Below are positions 5,333 to 6,530 of a DNA stretch of 6,530 bases, piece by piece; position 1 is the first letter of the stretch; each line of letters begins with the position of its first letter. A program made the position numbers and the translations under genes. The stretch comes from an uncultured Oxalobacter sp. GTDB lineage: Bacteria > Pseudomonadota > Gammaproteobacteria > Burkholderiales > Burkholderiaceae_D. Under the pieces are notes generated by a model. That model ran no database searches, was not told the DNA's origin, and worked only from the letters and a program-made list of their open reading frames with translations. Where the stretch lies: the NCBI GenBank assembly GCA_905202055.1, contig CAJKQK010000096.1, positions 1-6,530 of the forward strand, in the 5' to 3' direction.

Positions 5333-6223
5333 TCACTGCCCATACCATTCCATTCCCGGCCTGCCATGCCAGTAACCGTTACATGAACCGGCCGGCATCA
5401 GGTCTTTCATTTTTTCGAGCGCTTCTTTTCCGGAGTATTTTCCTGCCATTGTATCGGCAAAAATACTGCTTATCTCAGGAGTATTTTCCGATTGCGGGCT
5501 GATTCTCAACACATCGACATTCAAACCGGCAAGAACCGGTATTTCCGATATCAGATTATAAACGTTAGTCGACTGGGTCTGGATACCGTTGAAAACCAGA
5601 AAAGATTGCGCTTCACGTGTCTGCACCGGCAAGCCGTCCGGGTAATCCATGCATTTGAAAGCGCACTGGTCTTTCGGCAAATTATGATGTCGTGCCGTAA
5701 AGCAGCGTGCCGAAAAAGCCAGAGGCATCCGACCATATGCAAACACTTCCGTTTCCATGTTGTCCGGAAGCTCTGTTATCATGCCCTTCAAGGCATCACG
5801 CGCCATTTCCAGCGGCATGACCCAGCGTTTTGCCCCCAAACCTGCCATGAATTGCAGAGATGCAGGATTGTAGAGATTCAGATGAGGGCCAGCGACGAAA
5901 GGTTTTTTTCCGGCCAGTGAACCGGCTGCTCCCATATCATTCGCCTCGACAGTGAAATGACCGTTTTCGACGATCTCGTGCATTGCCTGAAGATGCGCAC
6001 CTGACTCAAGCAAAACCTGGGTGGACAGCACAACTTCCTTGCCGGATTCTGCGAGCATGTCACCCAGTTCCAGCCAGTCCTGCACCCGCAATTCATGGCG
6101 ACGCGCGCACACTGTTTCGCCCAGATATACAATATCGACAGGAGCGGTGGCCATGGCGCGATAAAACTGCATGACGCGCTCTTTAGGCCAGTAATAAAGC
6201 AAAGGTCCGAGTGAGAGCTTCAT
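5333..6223 (-). CDS. ubiV: UbiV, U32-family Fe-S protein for O2-independent ubiquinone hydroxylation
   Basis: The 296-residue protein is a U32 peptidase-family member close in length to E. coli UbiV (292). The four cysteines expected for the 4Fe-4S cluster are present: Cys39 (GETVCARRHEL, the same number as in E. coli), Cys174 (FSARCFTARHH), Cys187 and Cys191 (DQCAFKCMDYP, spaced four as in E. coli). The C-terminus CNGYWHGRPGMEW is also typical. UbiV forms a heterodimer with UbiU and is required for the ring hydroxylations of ubiquinone made without oxygen, with prephenate the reported oxygen donor. The start is the ATG at 6221-6223 (MKLSLGPLLYYWPKERV), which puts Cys39 in register. A longer frame up to 6304 runs into ubiU and is not used. 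The Shine-Dalgarno is weak (AAGAAG), so translation may be coupled to ubiU, which ends 13 bases upstream. Confidence 0.95.
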   Translation of the reverse strand: MKLSLGPLLYYWPKERVMQFYRAMATAPVDIVYLGETVCARRHELRVQDWLELGDMLAESGKEVVLSTQVLLESGAHLQAMHEIVENGHFTVEANDMGAAGSLAGKKPFVAGPHLNLYNPASLQFMAGLGAKRWVMPLEMARDALKGMITELPDNMETEVFAYGRMPLAFSARCFTARHHNLPKDQCAFKCMDYPDGLPVQTREAQSFLVFNGIQTQSTNVYNLISEIPVLAGLNVDVLRISPQSENTPEISSIFADTMAGKYSGKEALEKMKDLMPAGSCNGYWHGRPGMEWYGQ

Positions 6224-6236
6224 CAGTAATCTTCTT

Positions 6237-6530
6237 TCATTTCCATGAACGGTGATAAGCGCCCAGCGTTTGCTGCTGTCCTTCGGACAGTTTCGCAAGC
6301 GCACTCATCCATTCCGGTTTCACCGTATAAGCGGCATTATCCTTCAGGCAGAGATCCAGTGCCTCGCGCCATACTTTCGTCGCCTGTGCCGTATAAGCCG
6401 GACTGCGCTGGCGGCCTTCGATCTTGATGGCGGAAACACCCATTTTTTTCAGCCTCGGCAAGAGTTCAAGTGTATTCAGGCTTGCGGGCTCCTCGATCGC
6501 ATAATAACTGTCCCCGTTGACCATAAAGCG
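6237..6530 (-). CDS. ubiU: UbiU C-terminal part, U32-family Fe-S protein (5' end outside window)
   Basis: Ninety-seven C-terminal residues are visible; the frame is open to the edge at 6530, so the true start lies outside and the internal ATG at 6522-6524 should not be taken as one. The sequence follows the E. coli UbiU tail as I remember it, almost block by block: EEPASLNTLELLPRL, then IKIEGRQRSPAY, then ATKVWREALDLC, then LSEGQQQTLGAYHRSW at the end. UbiU pairs with UbiV in a Fe-S heterodimer for oxygen-independent ubiquinone synthesis. Its four cluster cysteines lie before the visible part; the last of them would be only a few residues past the edge, so cluster integrity cannot be judged. 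The stop at 6237-6239 is 13 bases before ubiV. Confidence 0.93.
   Translation of the reverse strand, partial: RFMVNGDSYYAIEEPASLNTLELLPRLKKMGVSAIKIEGRQRSPAYTAQATKVWREALDLCLKDNAAYTVKPEWMSALAKLSEGQQQTLGAYHRSWK

Noticed and set aside
5492..5920. Plus-strand frame of 142 residues inside ubiV
   Set aside because: Lies wholly opposite the well-conserved ubiV coding sequence and has no recognisable motif.
1..6530. Search for CRISPR arrays, insertion sequences, tRNA or rRNA genes and toxin-antitoxin pairs
   Set aside because: No regular spaced repeats, transposase motifs, terminal inverted repeats, tRNA cloverleaf signals or recognisable toxin or antitoxin proteins were seen by reading both strands.

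Overview
The window looks like chromosomal DNA from a Pseudomonadota bacterium. The main reason is the ubiU-ubiV-ubiT cluster, a pathway known only from that phylum. A betaproteobacterium of the Burkholderiales/Oxalobacteraceae type fits the short repeat-rich stress protein and the moderate base composition, but this is an inference from protein style and not a proven placement.

Layout from left to right. (1) Positions 1-2423, minus strand: a two-gene polysaccharide O-acetylation cassette. An AlgI-like MBOAT membrane acyltransferase (1005-2423) is followed by an AlgJ/AlgX-like periplasmic SGNH-type partner (1-1005, cut by the window edge). The two genes are joined by a TGATG stop/start overlap. 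(2) 2424-2820: an A/T-rich gap with no convincing gene. (3) 2821-3120, minus strand: a small unknown acidic protein. (4) 3121-3437: a divergent regulatory region. It holds a near-perfect sigma-E (RpoE-type ECF) promoter and a possible 35-codon small ORF in the leader. (5) 3438-3983, plus strand: an LEA-like protein with five exact 11-residue repeats and an aromatic-rich C-terminal domain. (6) 4006-4033: a terminator hairpin with a GAAA loop, placed to serve both converging genes. (7) 4070-4693, minus strand: a MarC-family membrane protein whose ribosome binding site lies inside a predicted leader hairpin. (8) 4798-6530, minus strand: ubiU (partial), ubiV and ubiT with a terminator after ubiT.

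How the genes work together. UbiU and UbiV are Fe-S U32-family proteins that, with the lipid-binding SCP2 protein UbiT, make ubiquinone without oxygen. Their tight same-strand order here indicates one operon. The AlgI/AlgJ pair would acetylate a secreted polysaccharide that cannot be identified from this window. The LEA-like gene appears to be an envelope-stress output, because its promoter matches the E. coli sigma-E elements exactly, with the standard 16-base spacer. No mobile elements, CRISPR arrays, tRNA or rRNA genes were seen.
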